64,000 bases of DNA, from the NCBI GenBank assembly GCA_017654735.1, contig JADPYG010000090.1, forward strand, positions 744,001-808,000, written 5' to 3'. The position numbers and the translations under genes were made by a program. The notes below the pieces were generated by a model. The model saw nothing but the letters and a program-made list of their open reading frames with translations, ran no database searches and was not told the DNA's origin. The stretch comes from Vishniacozyma victoriae (lineage: Eukaryota > Basidiomycota > Tremellomycetes > Tremellales > Bulleribasidiaceae). Of this stretch, positions 23,496 through 34,797 are shown piece after piece (within the stretch, counting starts at the first letter, position 1; the number at the start of each line of letters is the position of its first letter).

Positions 23496-24155
23496 ATGTC
23501 CACCAGTGCTAGTCTTGTGTGGGAAGTCCCTGTCTTTGATTTCTTCAAGACCTACGATCATGGTGTTCCCGGCACTCTTCATCGTGCCGGCGACATTCAC
23601 TCTGTGACTGAGTACAACACTCTTGTCCCGGCGCCTGTTATTCGAGTGGAAATAGAGCGTTTACCAGAAAAAGAGGAGATAAGAGTTGTTAAAGACGCCA
23701 ATGGTGATTACCACGCCACTGTTAATTCGACCGTTGCTCGAGATATCCTCCAGTTGATCGACCAACAAACCTCAGAGATATTCGAATTTGACGTCGAAGC
23801 TTATCCCCGGGCAGCTGGGGAGGACAAGAAGAGCGATTTCTTCCGATCTGTCATCCCGTACGATGAGCGAGGAAATAGAGTTCTGCCCGGAATAAGGAGA
23901 GCCGGATTCGTTTCGACTCTCGAAGAGTATCAAGCCAAAGAGCATGGGGCTGTATGGGTCATGGAGCTGGAGGAGTTTGTGGGGATTACAGATACTTCGA
24001 ACGGGAATGTCTGGTGGGCTACGGAGGAGTTGAAGCGGGACATCTTGGAATGGGTGAAGGCGGCTGATCTGTCTTGTCCTATCGACAACAACGAAGAGAG
24101 AAAGCGCGAGCAAGGCGTTCAGGAGGTTTCGGTCAAGAAGGAAGATAGGCCATGA
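23496..24155 (+). CDS. Single-exon gene of unknown function
   Basis: An uninterrupted 219-codon frame begins MSTSASLVWEVPVFDFF. It is acidic (many Glu/Asp), with ARDILQLIDQQTSEIFEFDVEAY and a Trp-containing block (NGNVWWATEELKRDILEWV), and ends in a charged tail. There is no signal peptide, membrane span or known motif. Codon composition and the lack of stops over 660 bp support a real gene. It is one of the few intronless genes here and is flanked by two long non-coding stretches, which suggests a lineage-restricted or recently acquired gene. That origin is inference. Confidence 0.55.
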   Translation: MSTSASLVWEVPVFDFFKTYDHGVPGTLHRAGDIHSVTEYNTLVPAPVIRVEIERLPEKEEIRVVKDANGDYHATVNSTVARDILQLIDQQTSEIFEFDVEAYPRAAGEDKKSDFFRSVIPYDERGNRVLPGIRRAGFVSTLEEYQAKEHGAVWVMELEEFVGITDTSNGNVWWATEELKRDILEWVKAADLSCPIDNNEERKREQGVQEVSVKKEDRP

Positions 24156-25262
24156 GCCGTTATGCGTGACCTCGGCGAAGTAGGCCTGATTTGTATGAAC
24201 AATTGACGCTTGTAACGCATGTATCCATCGATACCTACTGGAACCCACTCTATTTCACCTTCGAATTCATCTATTGAATCTACCACAAGGTTATAAGGTT
24301 ACTTTACCGTGGACGGTAAAGAGCACCGGGACGACTGCTGTCTGTTATGGTAGTCAATAGTGTTGACATAGGCTTTCTCTTGACCAACTTGACAATGACT
24401 CAGCTGCACAGAGTTGTTTAATGCCTTTTGTTGCAAGTATAGCAAGCAGTGCTCTCTGTTTTTGGCAAGTGACTTGTGGATAGGACAGTAGCAGCTCCAT
24501 GAGATACGCGTGTACTTTGACATCCTCTTGTACATTCTCCCATAGTGAAGCAGATAGGCAGGACTGCCAAAAGATACAAAAGACAATTCAAAAGATGCTG
24601 TGAGGTATCCTGGATGACTTGATCGATGAGAGATCAGTATGAAGTAGGCGGAACAAAGGCACTCTTGTACCTTGGCAAAACAGCTTTGCAAAGCTGGATC
24701 CGAGCAATTCACCCTCTTACTTGGCCCCTAACCCATGTTCAAAGGCTTAAAAGCTCTGCTCTGCACGCTCTACATTGGGCACGGGTGGCCAAACGTAAGT
24801 ATACGGATGGCCTTTTCATATCTGGCGGACTTCCTGATGTGGAGTCGATGACAAGGGTCAACTAGACGCTTTGAGCGAGACCCATGGAAGGACTTGGTGA
24901 TTAAAATATATAGCACGGTCAACATGGAGCTGATTCATCAGGAATGTGGGCGAGATGCACAGCATTGCATCTGCGAGGGAAACAGGGAATCAGTAACTTT
25001 GAACGGAGAGGATACAGGCCATTGCTTTTTGGTACCTTGATTGGTAGGCCCACGAGACACGTGAAGATCGACAAGCCTAACTTTGACCGGTTACTTTGTT
25101 CAGTGAACCGGTTTGAAGTGAGTTCTTTGTGTAAACCTGTCTGTATATATCACTCTTGTATCTCTGCTTCTCTTTACTACACACATCAATTTTAGAGATA
25201 GGAGACAGCTTAGTATCAGACTCATATTTCAGCACAGCATATCACATACCTCATCAACTAAG
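24156..25262. other. Long intergenic stretch upstream of the beta-oxidation gene
   Basis: 1.1 kb without a supported gene. It holds a palindrome at 24302-24321 (9-bp arms, 2-bp centre) and an inverted repeat of accggtt at 25086-25092 and 25106-25112. A TATATAT box lies at 25144-25150, about 115 bp before the downstream start. Short frames in this stretch (for example 24299-24712, minus) show no protein character. Confidence 0.5.
25144..25150 (+). promoter_or_regulatory. Probable TATA box of the MFE-2 gene
   Basis: A tatatat run lies about 113 bp before the ATG at 25263 and just after an inverted repeat at 25086-25112. Position and sequence fit a core promoter. This is not tested. Confidence 0.4.
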
Positions 25263-28200
25263 ATGTCGGGTCAACAGCTCGACTTCAAGGACCTAGTCAC
25301 GGTCGTCACTGGTGCCGGAGCTGGTATCGGTAAAGTGTAAGTCGTATAACTCCTATCCTCGCCCTGCTGACGTTCAGCTATGCACTATTCTTTGCTTCAA
25401 GAGGATCGTCAGTCGTAGTCAATGATGTCTCCGAGAAAGCGGCTCAAGCAGTCGTCGACGAGATCAAGAAGGGTAAGTCAGCCTATATATGACCTGGAGA
25501 CCCATGCTAATCAGATAGCTGGAGGAAAGGCAGCTATCGCACCAGGATCAGTCGCAGATGGTAAGAAAGTTATCGATGCTGCCGTCAAGGCTTTCGGAAC
25601 CGTTCATATCTTGATCAACAACGCCGGTATCATCCGTAAGTCCCCTCAAAATTTGTCATGACAGTTCTGACTTTCAGGTGACAAGACAATGAAGAACATG
25701 TCGGATGAGGATTGGGACCTAGTCACCCTCGTACACCTCAAGGGAGCCTTCGCGTGCACGAAGGCATGTTGGCCATTGTTCAGGCAACAGAAAGTGAGTT
25801 TTATTAGAGGGTCCAAGCGCTAATGATCAGTTCGGACGTGTTATCAACACCGCTTCCGCTGCTGGTGTATACGGAAACATTGGCCAGTCCAACTACTCTG
25901 CTGCCAAGAGTGAGTCTGCTTCGACGAGTTTCGCTGACTGGTAGTGGGATTGATCGGTTTCACCCGAACTTTGGCTCGAGAAGGAACAAAATACAACATC
26001 AAGACAAACGTCATTGTACCTGTAAGCTATGATTACCGTATCAACGTTACCGAAGCTAACGTTGAGCTTGCCGGCACCGCTATGCTCGCTACTGCCATGC
26101 CACCAGACATGCTCAAGGGCCTCAGGCCAGAATTTATCGCTCCTTTCGTCGGCATTTTGACCGCCAAGAATGTAAGCTGAAGGTGTCTCTGGGCTCGAAG
26201 TTGACAAGCAGGGACCAGATGTCAATGGCCGAATATTCGAGCTAGCTGGTGGCTACTACTCGGAGCTACGATATGAGAGGTCAAAGGGAGCAGTCTGGAA
26301 GACAGACGATACCTTCACCCCTTCTGCAGTTGCTGCCAAATGGCACGAAGTCAGGAACTTTGATGGGGCCGAGCACCCCGTCAACTCCGAAGATGTCGAC
26401 ATGATGGTACGTCTCAACATAGCTCGGCGGATCCATGCTGACTCCTAGGGTCTGTTGAAGAAAGCTCAAGCCTCCACCAACAAACAAGCATCGCCTGCTA
26501 TCAACTTCAAGGGCAAGACAGTCGTCATCACCGGTGCCGGAGCTGGACTAGGGCGAAGCTACGCTTTGATGTTCGGAAAACTGGGTGCCAACGTTGTCAT
26601 CAACGACGTGACCAAGGAAGGTGCCGAGTCTGTGGTCAAGGAGGTCAAGCAAGGTGGGTCCTATATGGCATATGCCGAGTGCAATACTGATGATCAGTCG
26701 GAGGTCAAGCTGTCGCTGCCGTCTGCTCTGCTGAAGACGGCGATGCTATCGTCAAAGCTGCTGTCGATGCTTTCGGCACAGTCCACGTCCTAGTCGCCAA
26801 CGCTGGTATCCTCAGGGACAAGGCATTCGTTAACATGGACGAGAAGATGTGGGACCAAGTCATGTCTGTTCACTTGCGAGGTACCTACAAGGTCAGTCCA
26901 ACTAGCTCTTTCTATAGTCGACGCTGACAGGCAGTGTGTCAAGGCTTGCTGGCCTCACTTCCAGAAACAGAAGTACGGTCGAATCATCACGACCTGTTCG
27001 CCCAATGGTATCTGTAAGCTGTCGACGCCTGCAGGTTCGATTTGAAGCTGACCATCACAGATGGTACCATCGGTCAAGCCAACTACTCGACCGCCAAGGC
27101 TGCTATCTCAGGATTGACCCGTACCCTCGCTATTGAGGGAGCCAAGGCCAACATCAAGACCAACTGTCTCGCCCCTCGAGCTGGTACTGCCATGACCATG
27201 ACTGTATGGCCCAAGGAGATGATCGAAGCCATGAGTGTAAGCTCAGTTGGCCATGATCGTCCTAAGCTAATAATCAGCCAGACTTTATTGCTCCCATTGT
27301 AGGATACCTCGCGTCTGAGCAATGCGAGGACTCCGGAACTTTGCAAGAGGTCTTTGGTGGTTATGCCGCTGGTGTCAGGTGGCAGAGGACCTTCGGTGCT
27401 GTTCTACCCAACGACGTCGATCCTACACCTGAGCAGATAGTCGCCAAGTGGAAGGAGATCACTACTTTCGGTCAGTCCCCTGCCAGAGCTTCCAGGATTG
27501 CAGCTGATAAATCAGATGAGCGAGCCACCAACCCCTCGTCCGGCCCCGAGGCTGCCCAGCAGATGATTGCCAACTTTGAGAACGTTTCCGGTGGTTCCGG
27601 ATCTGGCGACAACGAGTCCTACGATGATGCCGAAGATACACCCGAGATCAAGGCTGCCAAGGCCAAGCAGCTCGACCCCGATAATTTCACCTACACCGAG
27701 AGGGATGTTATGCTCTACAACCTCGGTGTTGGTGCCAAGGCAGATGAATTGCACTTGACATACGAGAATGCCGAAGGCTTTGCTGTAAGTGACCATTACC
27801 TCTACCCGAGTCGTCCTGACATTATAGCCTCTACCGACTTTCGGTGTCATTCCCCAATTCGGTTCTTCCTCGGGTCTACCTTTCGATTCGTTCGTACCCA
27901 ACTTCAGCCCCATGAAGCTTCTTCACGGAGAACAATATCTCAAGCTCAACAAGGGTCGATTCCCCACTTCCGGCACGGTCCAGAACTCCGTCAAGCTCGT
28001 TGAGGTCCTCGACAAGGGAAAGACTGCAGCTGTCACTTTCAAGGTTATCACCAAAGACAAGAGCACTGGAGAGCAGCTGTGTGAGAATCAGAGTACGATC
28101 ATCTTGAGGGGAAGCGGTGGATTTGGAGGAAAGAAGACCGGGTCTGGTACGTTCGCCCTACTGAGCACAGGATATAGCTGATAAGTAGACCGGGGACCTG

Positions 28201-28687
28201 CTACTGCTGCAAACAATCCTCCTAGCAGGAAACCTGATGCCGTCGTTGAGGAGAAGACGACTCTCGAGCAAGCCGCCTTGTACAGGTTATCGGGAGATTA
28301 CAACCCTCTCCACATTGATCCCCAGTTCTCATCCGTCGGTGGATTCCCAGCACCAAGTGAGCTTGACATCTCCTCTCGTACTGCGTCACGAGCTGACAGT
28401 CAGTCCTACATGGTCTCTGCTTCATGGGTATCGCTGGTAAACATGTCCTAAAGACATTCGGAGAATATGAAGATATCAAAGTCCGATTCGCAGGAGTGGT
28501 GATTCCAGGTCAAACTCTCGTTACGGAGATGTGGAAGGAAGGAAACAAGGTCATCTTTGGTATGTCCAGCTAGCGCGTCCTTTGGGAAGGAGCTGACGAG
28601 TTAGCAACCAAGGTTAAAGAGACTGGAAGGCCTGCTTTGAGTAATGCTGCTGTTACCCTCAAGGACGGTGGTAAAGCTAAGTTGTGA
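25263..28687 (+). CDS. FOX2: Peroxisomal multifunctional beta-oxidation enzyme (MFE-2 / Fox2)
   Basis: Eighteen exons separated by 17 introns of about 40-70 nt give roughly 890 aa. Two short-chain dehydrogenase units lie in tandem, each with TGAGAGxG, NNAG or ANAG, and YSxAK motifs (NYSAAK in the first, NYSTAK in the second). They oxidise (3R)-hydroxyacyl-CoA. A MaoC/hydratase-2 domain follows with the [14 protein letters not shown] signature and hydrates trans-2-enoyl-CoA. The protein ends in AKL, a canonical type-1 peroxisome targeting signal read by Pex5. This is the usual fungal layout of the enzyme for steps 2 and 3 of peroxisomal fatty acid oxidation. One intron, near 26023-26066, uses a GAG acceptor just after CTAAC. 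The upstream TATA box and long promoter suggest regulated expression. Confidence 0.94.
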
Positions 28688-28869
28688 TTATTGAAAAGAA
28701 TGTGAAGTAGTGTCAGAAGATTGGGTTATGTATGGTACTTGAGAATCCTTCGTTCGACATCACTACTCCTGATTTTATTGACGATGATACATTTATATCC
28801 CATACTGCTACCAAGAGCTTGTCAAATCAACCAAATATAACGGCTATTCTCCATTGAAAAGCTCGCCTC

Positions 28870-31022
28870 TTAGACGGTGTTGGTAACATCCTCAGCATGA
28901 CTAGGCTGACCAGTAATAGTCTTCTTCTCCCTAATAATTTCCTCGACATTGATTTCCGGAGCAGACCTGACGTTCGTATCACCAAACAACAACCCTACTC
29001 ATCAGCCACCTTACTGGACAAAGCTAGAGGGGGACGAACCAATTTCCTCAAGAGTCTTTCCCTTTGTTTCAGGGAACAAGAAATATGTGAGAACGGCATT
29101 GCTTAGGTTACAGGCCATAAACACGAAAAAGAATCGCCAGCCAATAGCATCGAATGCGGATGGGGTGATTTGGGAAATGAGGACGTTGTTGAGCCAATTA
29201 CTTGCTGTTGATGCTGATGCTCCTAGAGCTCGAAGGTTCATTGGGAAAATCTCTGATTGGTAGATCCATGATACTATCCATTAGCTCTTACTCTCATCGA
29301 TAGGACAAGTGAAGAAGAGGATAGGAAGGGACTTACCTGGTCCGAAGGACATTGAGAACACAAGGGAGAATATGAATATACTGGCAATACCCGCGATACC
29401 TGTTGATGTGTTCGAGTAATTTGGATCATCGAATGGACTGGATGCGCCTGCTTGCCAGGCCATTATTGCCGATAGGCAGATAGCACCGATGATCATGGGT
29501 CTTCGACGTCCGATTCGGTCGACGATGAATGTACTGATCTGTCAGCTACACTCAAGGCTGGGGAAACACGAGCTTACATGAATAGGAAGACCCAGACGAC
29601 ACCGAATGCTCCAGAGATACCTTGAATCAAGAGGACTCTGTCACCCGAGTATCCGAGACCAGCCTGACTTGTCAGTGACTGTCGATGCAGGGTGATGTGG
29701 GGACATACGTAGATAGTAGGTCCGTAATAATTGTTGACATTTACACCGGTCCACCTATGTCGTCAGCTTCATAGGATAAGATAGAGTCTAGCCGGCAGAC
29801 TTACTGGGTCATAGCCTGAACCAGACAACCACAGATAGTTCGATGTAGATTTGGTCGAGTTTTGAATAGATCCAAGAAGTTGGTGCTCATGTTCTCCCTC
29901 TCTACCCAGTCAGGTCCATTCATTCTCAACCAAAAAGGCAGACCCACCCCAATCAATCTGAAGTCGCATTTCCGTAAACTCGGCGTCGACGACATCCATC
30001 TTTGCCTTCTTTGGTCCACCATGTAGCCTGATTAGAGTGTTTTTGGCTTCCTCACTCCTGCCTTGCTTTGTCAACCAACGAGGAGAGTACGGAAGGAAGA
30101 ACATCCCGCTTTGTCATCAGCGTTTCTTTTCATGAGGAGGAAGCAAAGAAGGGTACTTACACGAAGAGCACGAGTGCTGGTACGATCTGAATGGCTAGGG
30201 GGACTCTGAATTGCGCGGTGTTTGTGAGGTATTGACATCCATAACCGACCCAGTTGGCAGCGAAGAAACCCCACGAGATCATGAGTTGTGTCCAGCCGGA
30301 CAAAAGACCTCGAGCGTGAGGTGGCGAGATCTCAGCCTACTCATCAGCTTCCATCATAAGGGACCGTAGAGACACTGACCTGGTACATGGGGACAATCAT
30401 TGATAGCTCTCCAATAGCGATACCGGCGATAAGTCGGCCCGCGATGAGCATACCGACGTTCACAGCTGCAGCTTGGAGGGCACATCCTACTCATCAGTCC
30501 GCGTCTCTGTAGATGAGGGGGTCATACCGATAGTAGCTACAATACAACCAAGTTGAATAGTCCTTTTCCTACCAATTTTATCCGCCGTGTAACCCGATAA
30601 AAGTGCTCCGACTAAAATAAGCCCGGATCATTCTTGAGAAGTAAAGACGTACAGAAGGCACCACCTGCAAAGACCGAGACGATCGCTCCTGTGATTTTCG
30701 GGTCTACGGCTTCGGGGTTACCAGCTTCATCGAAACCTCCTGGCCCAAAGGTTATTTGGAATTGATCGTATTCTGCAGAAATAACCGAGGCAATAATACC
30801 AGAATCGTAACCGAAGAGGAATGTACCGATAGCCCTGGTTCGTCAGCTCTATTCTTTTCCCCTTCGCTGGACTGCGGAGCGGCTAATTGAGGGGACGCAC
30901 GCGAATATAGCTGCAACATAGTTCAGTAAAGTTGGTTTGGCATTGACGACAGCTATATGAGACGTCGAGACCTCTTGGTCATGTTCGAGGTGGTCCTCGG
31001 TGACTGGTTTCTTGCCAAACAT
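28870..31022 (-). CDS. Major facilitator superfamily sugar-type transporter
   Basis: About eleven short introns interrupt a frame of roughly 540 aa. Sugar-porter marks are present: FGYDSGI in the first helix region, SGYTADKIGRKRT after helix 2, YSPRWLTKQGR after helix 6, VDRIGRRRPM after helix 8, and PETKGKTLEEI after helix 12. Twelve hydrophobic segments can be traced. The protein should be a plasma-membrane hexose, polyol or related proton symporter. The substrate cannot be told from sequence. Translation is taken from 31022 (MFGKKPVTEDHLEHD) because a TATA box sits just upstream; the open frame further 5' is treated as promoter. It is convergent with FOX2 and divergent from the peroxisomal carrier. 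Confidence 0.9.
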
Positions 31023-31677
31023 GTCGAAATTCGAGTGTGGGTGAGGTTTGTCGATGTCAGAGTGATAAGTACAGTTTATAAACAACACTGACGTCGTTCC
31101 AATCCCACCAACATCCGTCCGAGTGGCCCGACCGAATAGCCTGAAGGCCGCTACGTCGATCGGAGGGCCTCCGAGGGATTTATCCGATATAACACTCTGG
31201 TTCCCCCCTCCAGCCCCGTATTTTCCCAAGTCTCGCAGGTTTCTATTATCGCCAAGCTTCCCTGATGTCATCTTTACTTCCAGTCTGCGGCAGAACGTCC
31301 ACAGGGGCTTGCGGCAGGTGCGGGTATTTTCTTTCGGTGTGGCTTCGGACCGTTCCTGCCGAGGTGGCAATTTGGTACGCGTAACCGAATTATAGCGTAT
31401 TCACGCGTATTTGTCGCTGAAATGTACTACCGAGACCCGCGGAATGGGTGAGTATGCAGTTCCTCAACTGAACGGTGCCATTCAGATGGCTGGGACCGCA
31501 GCGCATCGAGTGAAAGCTGATTCTCGACGTAATGGGTGTTGTGGCACGCGACAGTCGCGTGGAGAACACGTGCGATGCACTACCGGCAAAGAGTGGGCTC
31601 TGAACCGGTTCATGATACCTTGACCGGACTCCTATTTCACCCATCTCCGCCTTTTATCACTAAGCATATCAAACAAT
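31023..31677. promoter_or_regulatory. Divergent promoter, transporter / peroxisomal carrier
   Basis: 655 bp lie between divergent starts. The palindromic TATA element gtttataaac (31074-31083) lies 52 bp from the transporter ATG. Two CCGAGG hexamers occur at 31171-31176 and 31359-31364. Related CCTCGG cores bind the fatty-acid regulators FarA/FarB in ascomycetes. Use of this motif in this lineage is inference. Confidence 0.45.
31074..31083 (-). promoter_or_regulatory. TATA box of the sugar-type transporter gene
   Basis: gtttataaac reads TATAAA on the minus strand, about 52 bp upstream of the ATG at 31022. It is a perfect palindrome, so it could in principle work in both directions. Confidence 0.5.
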
Positions 31678-32998
31678 ATGAGCATCAGTGACTCCGCAAT
31701 TCACGCAGCAGCAGGTTCAGTAGGAGGATGTGTCTCCATGGTAAGCTTACCCGCTCAAGGCGTTCGCTGAAGCTAATGAACAGGCATTGACATAGTCCGT
31801 CCCCCTTTTCTCTACGACTTCGTGTTACTGACAATTAGTCCCCTCGTCAACCTTTCCACCCGAGCTGCCGTCCAGACAAAGAAGGAGCACCTCACTATTC
31901 CCCAAGCCCTCGCCAAGACGATCAAGGAAGATGGAGTGAGCGGGCTTTACGATGGTCTGAGCAGTAGTTTGGCTGGTATTGCTGTCACCAATGGGGTGTA
32001 CTATGCTTTCTGTAAGCTATATCCACCCTCCTTATAGGTCTGGAGCTGATTTCAGATGAGGAGATGAGGGCTTTGCTACTTAGGAGAAGAGCCGGGTCCG
32101 CCACTAGTGCTGCCGCCCTGACCACTTCAGAAGGCATCATCGCTGGACTAGTAGCTGGTAAGCCCGTCTTCATGAGTTGAGCTGATGACAGGATCCATCA
32201 CGACCCTAACCACCAACCCCATCTGGACCGTCCAGACCGCTCAGGCTACTCGAGCAGTCACCACAGGCACCGCAGCCGATGGAAAAGTCAAGAAAATCAA
32301 ACCATCAGCCATCGAAGCCGCTAAAGCAATCTACAGTAAAGATGGTATCCAAGGATTCTGGCGAGGAATTGGACCTGCCCTAATCTTGGTTATCAACCCC
32401 GTTATCCAGTATACCACCTACGAAAGGCTTGTCGGGATGTTGTTGGCTTATAGGACTGCTAAAGGGGGTGCTACTGCCACTGGCAAGATTGGAGTGTTGG
32501 GAAGGAGCTCGTTAACTGATTGGGATCTATTCTTCCTTGGAGCTGCTAGTAAATTGGTAGCTACGGGTGGAACTTATCCATACGTAAGCTCCGTCTTTCT
32601 CGATTTCGGATGTAGCTGATTGGCAGATTGTCGTCAAGAACCGACTGGTGAGCTGTCACTCACCTGTACGGGACTGAGCTAACGATTGCAGCAAGCAGCT
32701 ACTCACAAATACGAGTCGTCGCTCAAGGCAGTGCTTCATATTCTCCGAACTGAAGGTGTTTCCGGTAAATCCACTTTTCCAACCTTTTTCCCTTTACTGA
32801 CTTGTAGGCATCTACGCTGGTCTCTTACCCAAGCTCCTACAGTCCGTGCTAACGGCTGCGTTCATGTTCGTGGCTCAAAGAAGGATTTACGATTTCGTGA
32901 AGACTGTGAGCCTCCCGCCAGTGTCGTGATGAGTGCATGCTGATAGACAGGCACTCCTAGCAGCTGCAGCGAAGAAAGCGCTGGCCGCTCGCGCCTGA
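31678..32998 (+). CDS. ANT1: Peroxisomal adenine nucleotide carrier (PMP47/Ant1 family)
   Basis: Nine exons give about 340 aa of the mitochondrial carrier fold: three repeats of two helices. The three signatures are YPLVNLSTRAAVQ, NPIWTVQTAQAT and YPYIVVKNRLQ. The diverged first and second motifs are typical of PMP47/Ant1 rather than of mitochondrial ADP/ATP carriers. Family members exchange ATP for AMP across the peroxisome membrane, feeding acyl-CoA synthetase for fatty acids activated inside the organelle. Exon 2 is only 11 nt (31784-31794) and exon 6 only 21 nt (32627-32647). The latter encodes most of the third signature. It lies 3 kb from the peroxisomal beta-oxidation gene. Residues KKALAARA at the end do not form a clear targeting signal. 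Confidence 0.88.
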
Positions 32999-33200
32999 GT
33001 CTTGACATCGAACTGCAGTCAGAACGTTGATCCGATGCATAAAGGCTAGGCATATGGACGTAACAGTGCACGGATCAAGAGGACCTAGGATGTAGAAGAT
33101 GCAATGTAGGTATCAAATGTTGTGACGATGTAAATATGTTGTCCGCGACCATGCTCTAAATTCAAATTCTTCTCCATTACGTCCGACCCCAACAGTCCGC

Positions 33201-34289
33201 TTACTCCCAATAATTCAACTGCGCCGAACTATCCTGCCTGCTTTCCACCCCAAACCCACCTCCTGGCGCCGAAAGTGATTTCTCGACCAACCTCATGAAC
33301 CCATCCTGACCATCTTCAATAACCTCATAAACTTCATACAAAACTTCCATCTTCTCTCTCGTTCCGCTCTCATCGCCGACAGATTGCGATGTCGAGGTAG
33401 AAGGAGATTGTATAGCTCGAGCAAGTGATAGGTATGTAAGGGCTCGTAGTTCGGGGTCGGATGTGGGGAGGTGGGATATCCAGAGTTTACGTAGAAGTGA
33501 GGCGATCTTCATTTCTACCCTCGATCTCAGTAATCCGTCTTGCTGATTCACGTTGGTGTCCGGGCTCGACTTGGAGATAGATGTTATGGTTGGTACTTGG
33601 TCTCGAGTCGGTCTGCGGGATAGATTTGGGGTTTGTTGGGCTGGAGTAACTCCTCCTGGTGTGAATGATTTCCCGTAGCTTGCCCAATAATCGTCTTCTC
33701 CCTGAGGTAATTGACTGCCATCATCGCCTAAACGAGGTGAGGTTGGCGGTGAGAATCCAGCCCAATAGCCCGCTGGTGCTCCATCCCCAGTTTCCTCCAT
33801 ATGATCGTCCTCCATCTGCTCTTCCCCTTCGCTGCGTATGACGACATTTGATGGGTTTGTTGTCCAATTCAAACTTGACAATGGGCTCGTCGAGCCGTTG
33901 TGTACCGAATGATAGGTCCATCCCCTCCCTTCCTCCTTCTCTCCCTCTTGCCCTTCGAATTCGAATCCGACATCCACTTCCTGTCCCTCCCCTTCTCCCC
34001 TTCCTTCCTCGACAACCTTGACTCGAGCTATGTAGTGCTCCCCATCATGCGCGTAGTCCACTTTTGCGACTCTCCATCCTATCCCAGCTAATCGCTCCAG
34101 TAGATCCGAGATACCTGGTACGGGTGCGGGATTGAGGAACGCATCTACATCATCAGGTGAAGGGGGTAGGTACAAGTGCCGCTGGAGCAGGGATTTCGAC
34201 AGTAGCTGCTGTGGTAGAGGGATATTGGGCGGAAGGAGGTGAGACAAAATAGTCGTCTGGATAGCGGGCGGTAGAGGTGGTGGGGACAT
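33201..34289 (-). CDS. Conserved-looking fungal protein, function unknown
   Basis: A single exon gives 362 aa. The N-terminal ~90 residues look folded (PPAIQTTILSHLLPP, DLLERLAGIGWRVAKVDY). An acidic Glu/Gly-rich segment and a Ser/Thr/Pro-rich centre (YWASYGKSFTPGGVTP) follow. A helical C-terminal domain (RVEMKIASLLRKLWISHLPTSDPELRALTYLSLARAI) ends with FMRLVEKSL. No catalytic motif or known domain is seen. Proteins of this layout occur in tremellomycete genomes as hypothetical. It runs convergently with the peroxisomal carrier and is divergent from the ICT1-like gene. Confidence 0.7.
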   Translation of the reverse strand: MSPPPLPPAIQTTILSHLLPPNIPLPQQLLSKSLLQRHLYLPPSPDDVDAFLNPAPVPGISDLLERLAGIGWRVAKVDYAHDGEHYIARVKVVEEGRGEGEGQEVDVGFEFEGQEGEKEEGRGWTYHSVHNGSTSPLSSLNWTTNPSNVVIRSEGEEQMEDDHMEETGDGAPAGYWAGFSPPTSPRLGDDGSQLPQGEDDYWASYGKSFTPGGVTPAQQTPNLSRRPTRDQVPTITSISKSSPDTNVNQQDGLLRSRVEMKIASLLRKLWISHLPTSDPELRALTYLSLARAIQSPSTSTSQSVGDESGTREKMEVLYEVYEVIEDGQDGFMRLVEKSLSAPGGGFGVESRQDSSAQLNYWE

Positions 34290-34797
34290 CTTTCGTAGAG
34301 TGATGGTACAGTTGACACTTTCTTGACGACTTGACTCATACCTCTCGGCGTCTTTGTTTCAAGGCACGATCTTTCTACCGTGTTCAAACCCCACTTTTCT
34401 AATTGTAATCTGCCCGGTTATCCCGGTTAGGATGCTCTGTCGGCATTAAACGGTCACTTTCGCACGTAGGAGGAGTGCGGTAAATGCGGCGAGAGGCTTG
34501 GCTGTGAGGAACGTCGAGGTCAGTTTACGAGGTAATGGGAATTTCAATTGACTTTCAGACACTCCTTTCTCTTTTAGATAGCTAAGGATCTACTGGAATA
34601 TCTTCTTCATACGCTATATGGTCTCGCAATTCCGTAGGCTAGGTTTGAGCCGATGCATCCCGTATTGAAAGTCGCGGTTCGTATTAGACGGAAGCCAGGC
34701 ACCATCATTGAAATCGGCTGAGATTGAATTGAAACTTCGACGTGACAAGTGACTTGACAATCTTCATACACGGCACGTAAAGGCACCAGCCTCCTCG
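34290..34797. promoter_or_regulatory. Divergent promoter region
   Basis: 508 bp lie between the starts of the 33201 gene (-) and the ICT1-like gene (+). No TATA box, repeat or RNA gene stands out. Confidence 0.35.

Noticed and set aside
24299..24712. 137-codon minus-strand frame upstream of FOX2
   Set aside because: Composition is Cys/Ser/Tyr-rich like non-coding DNA and it has no motif or promoter.
31023..31370. Possible N-terminal extension of the sugar-type transporter, in frame upstream of 31022
   Set aside because: A TATA box at 31074-31083 lies inside it and the extension has no transporter features.
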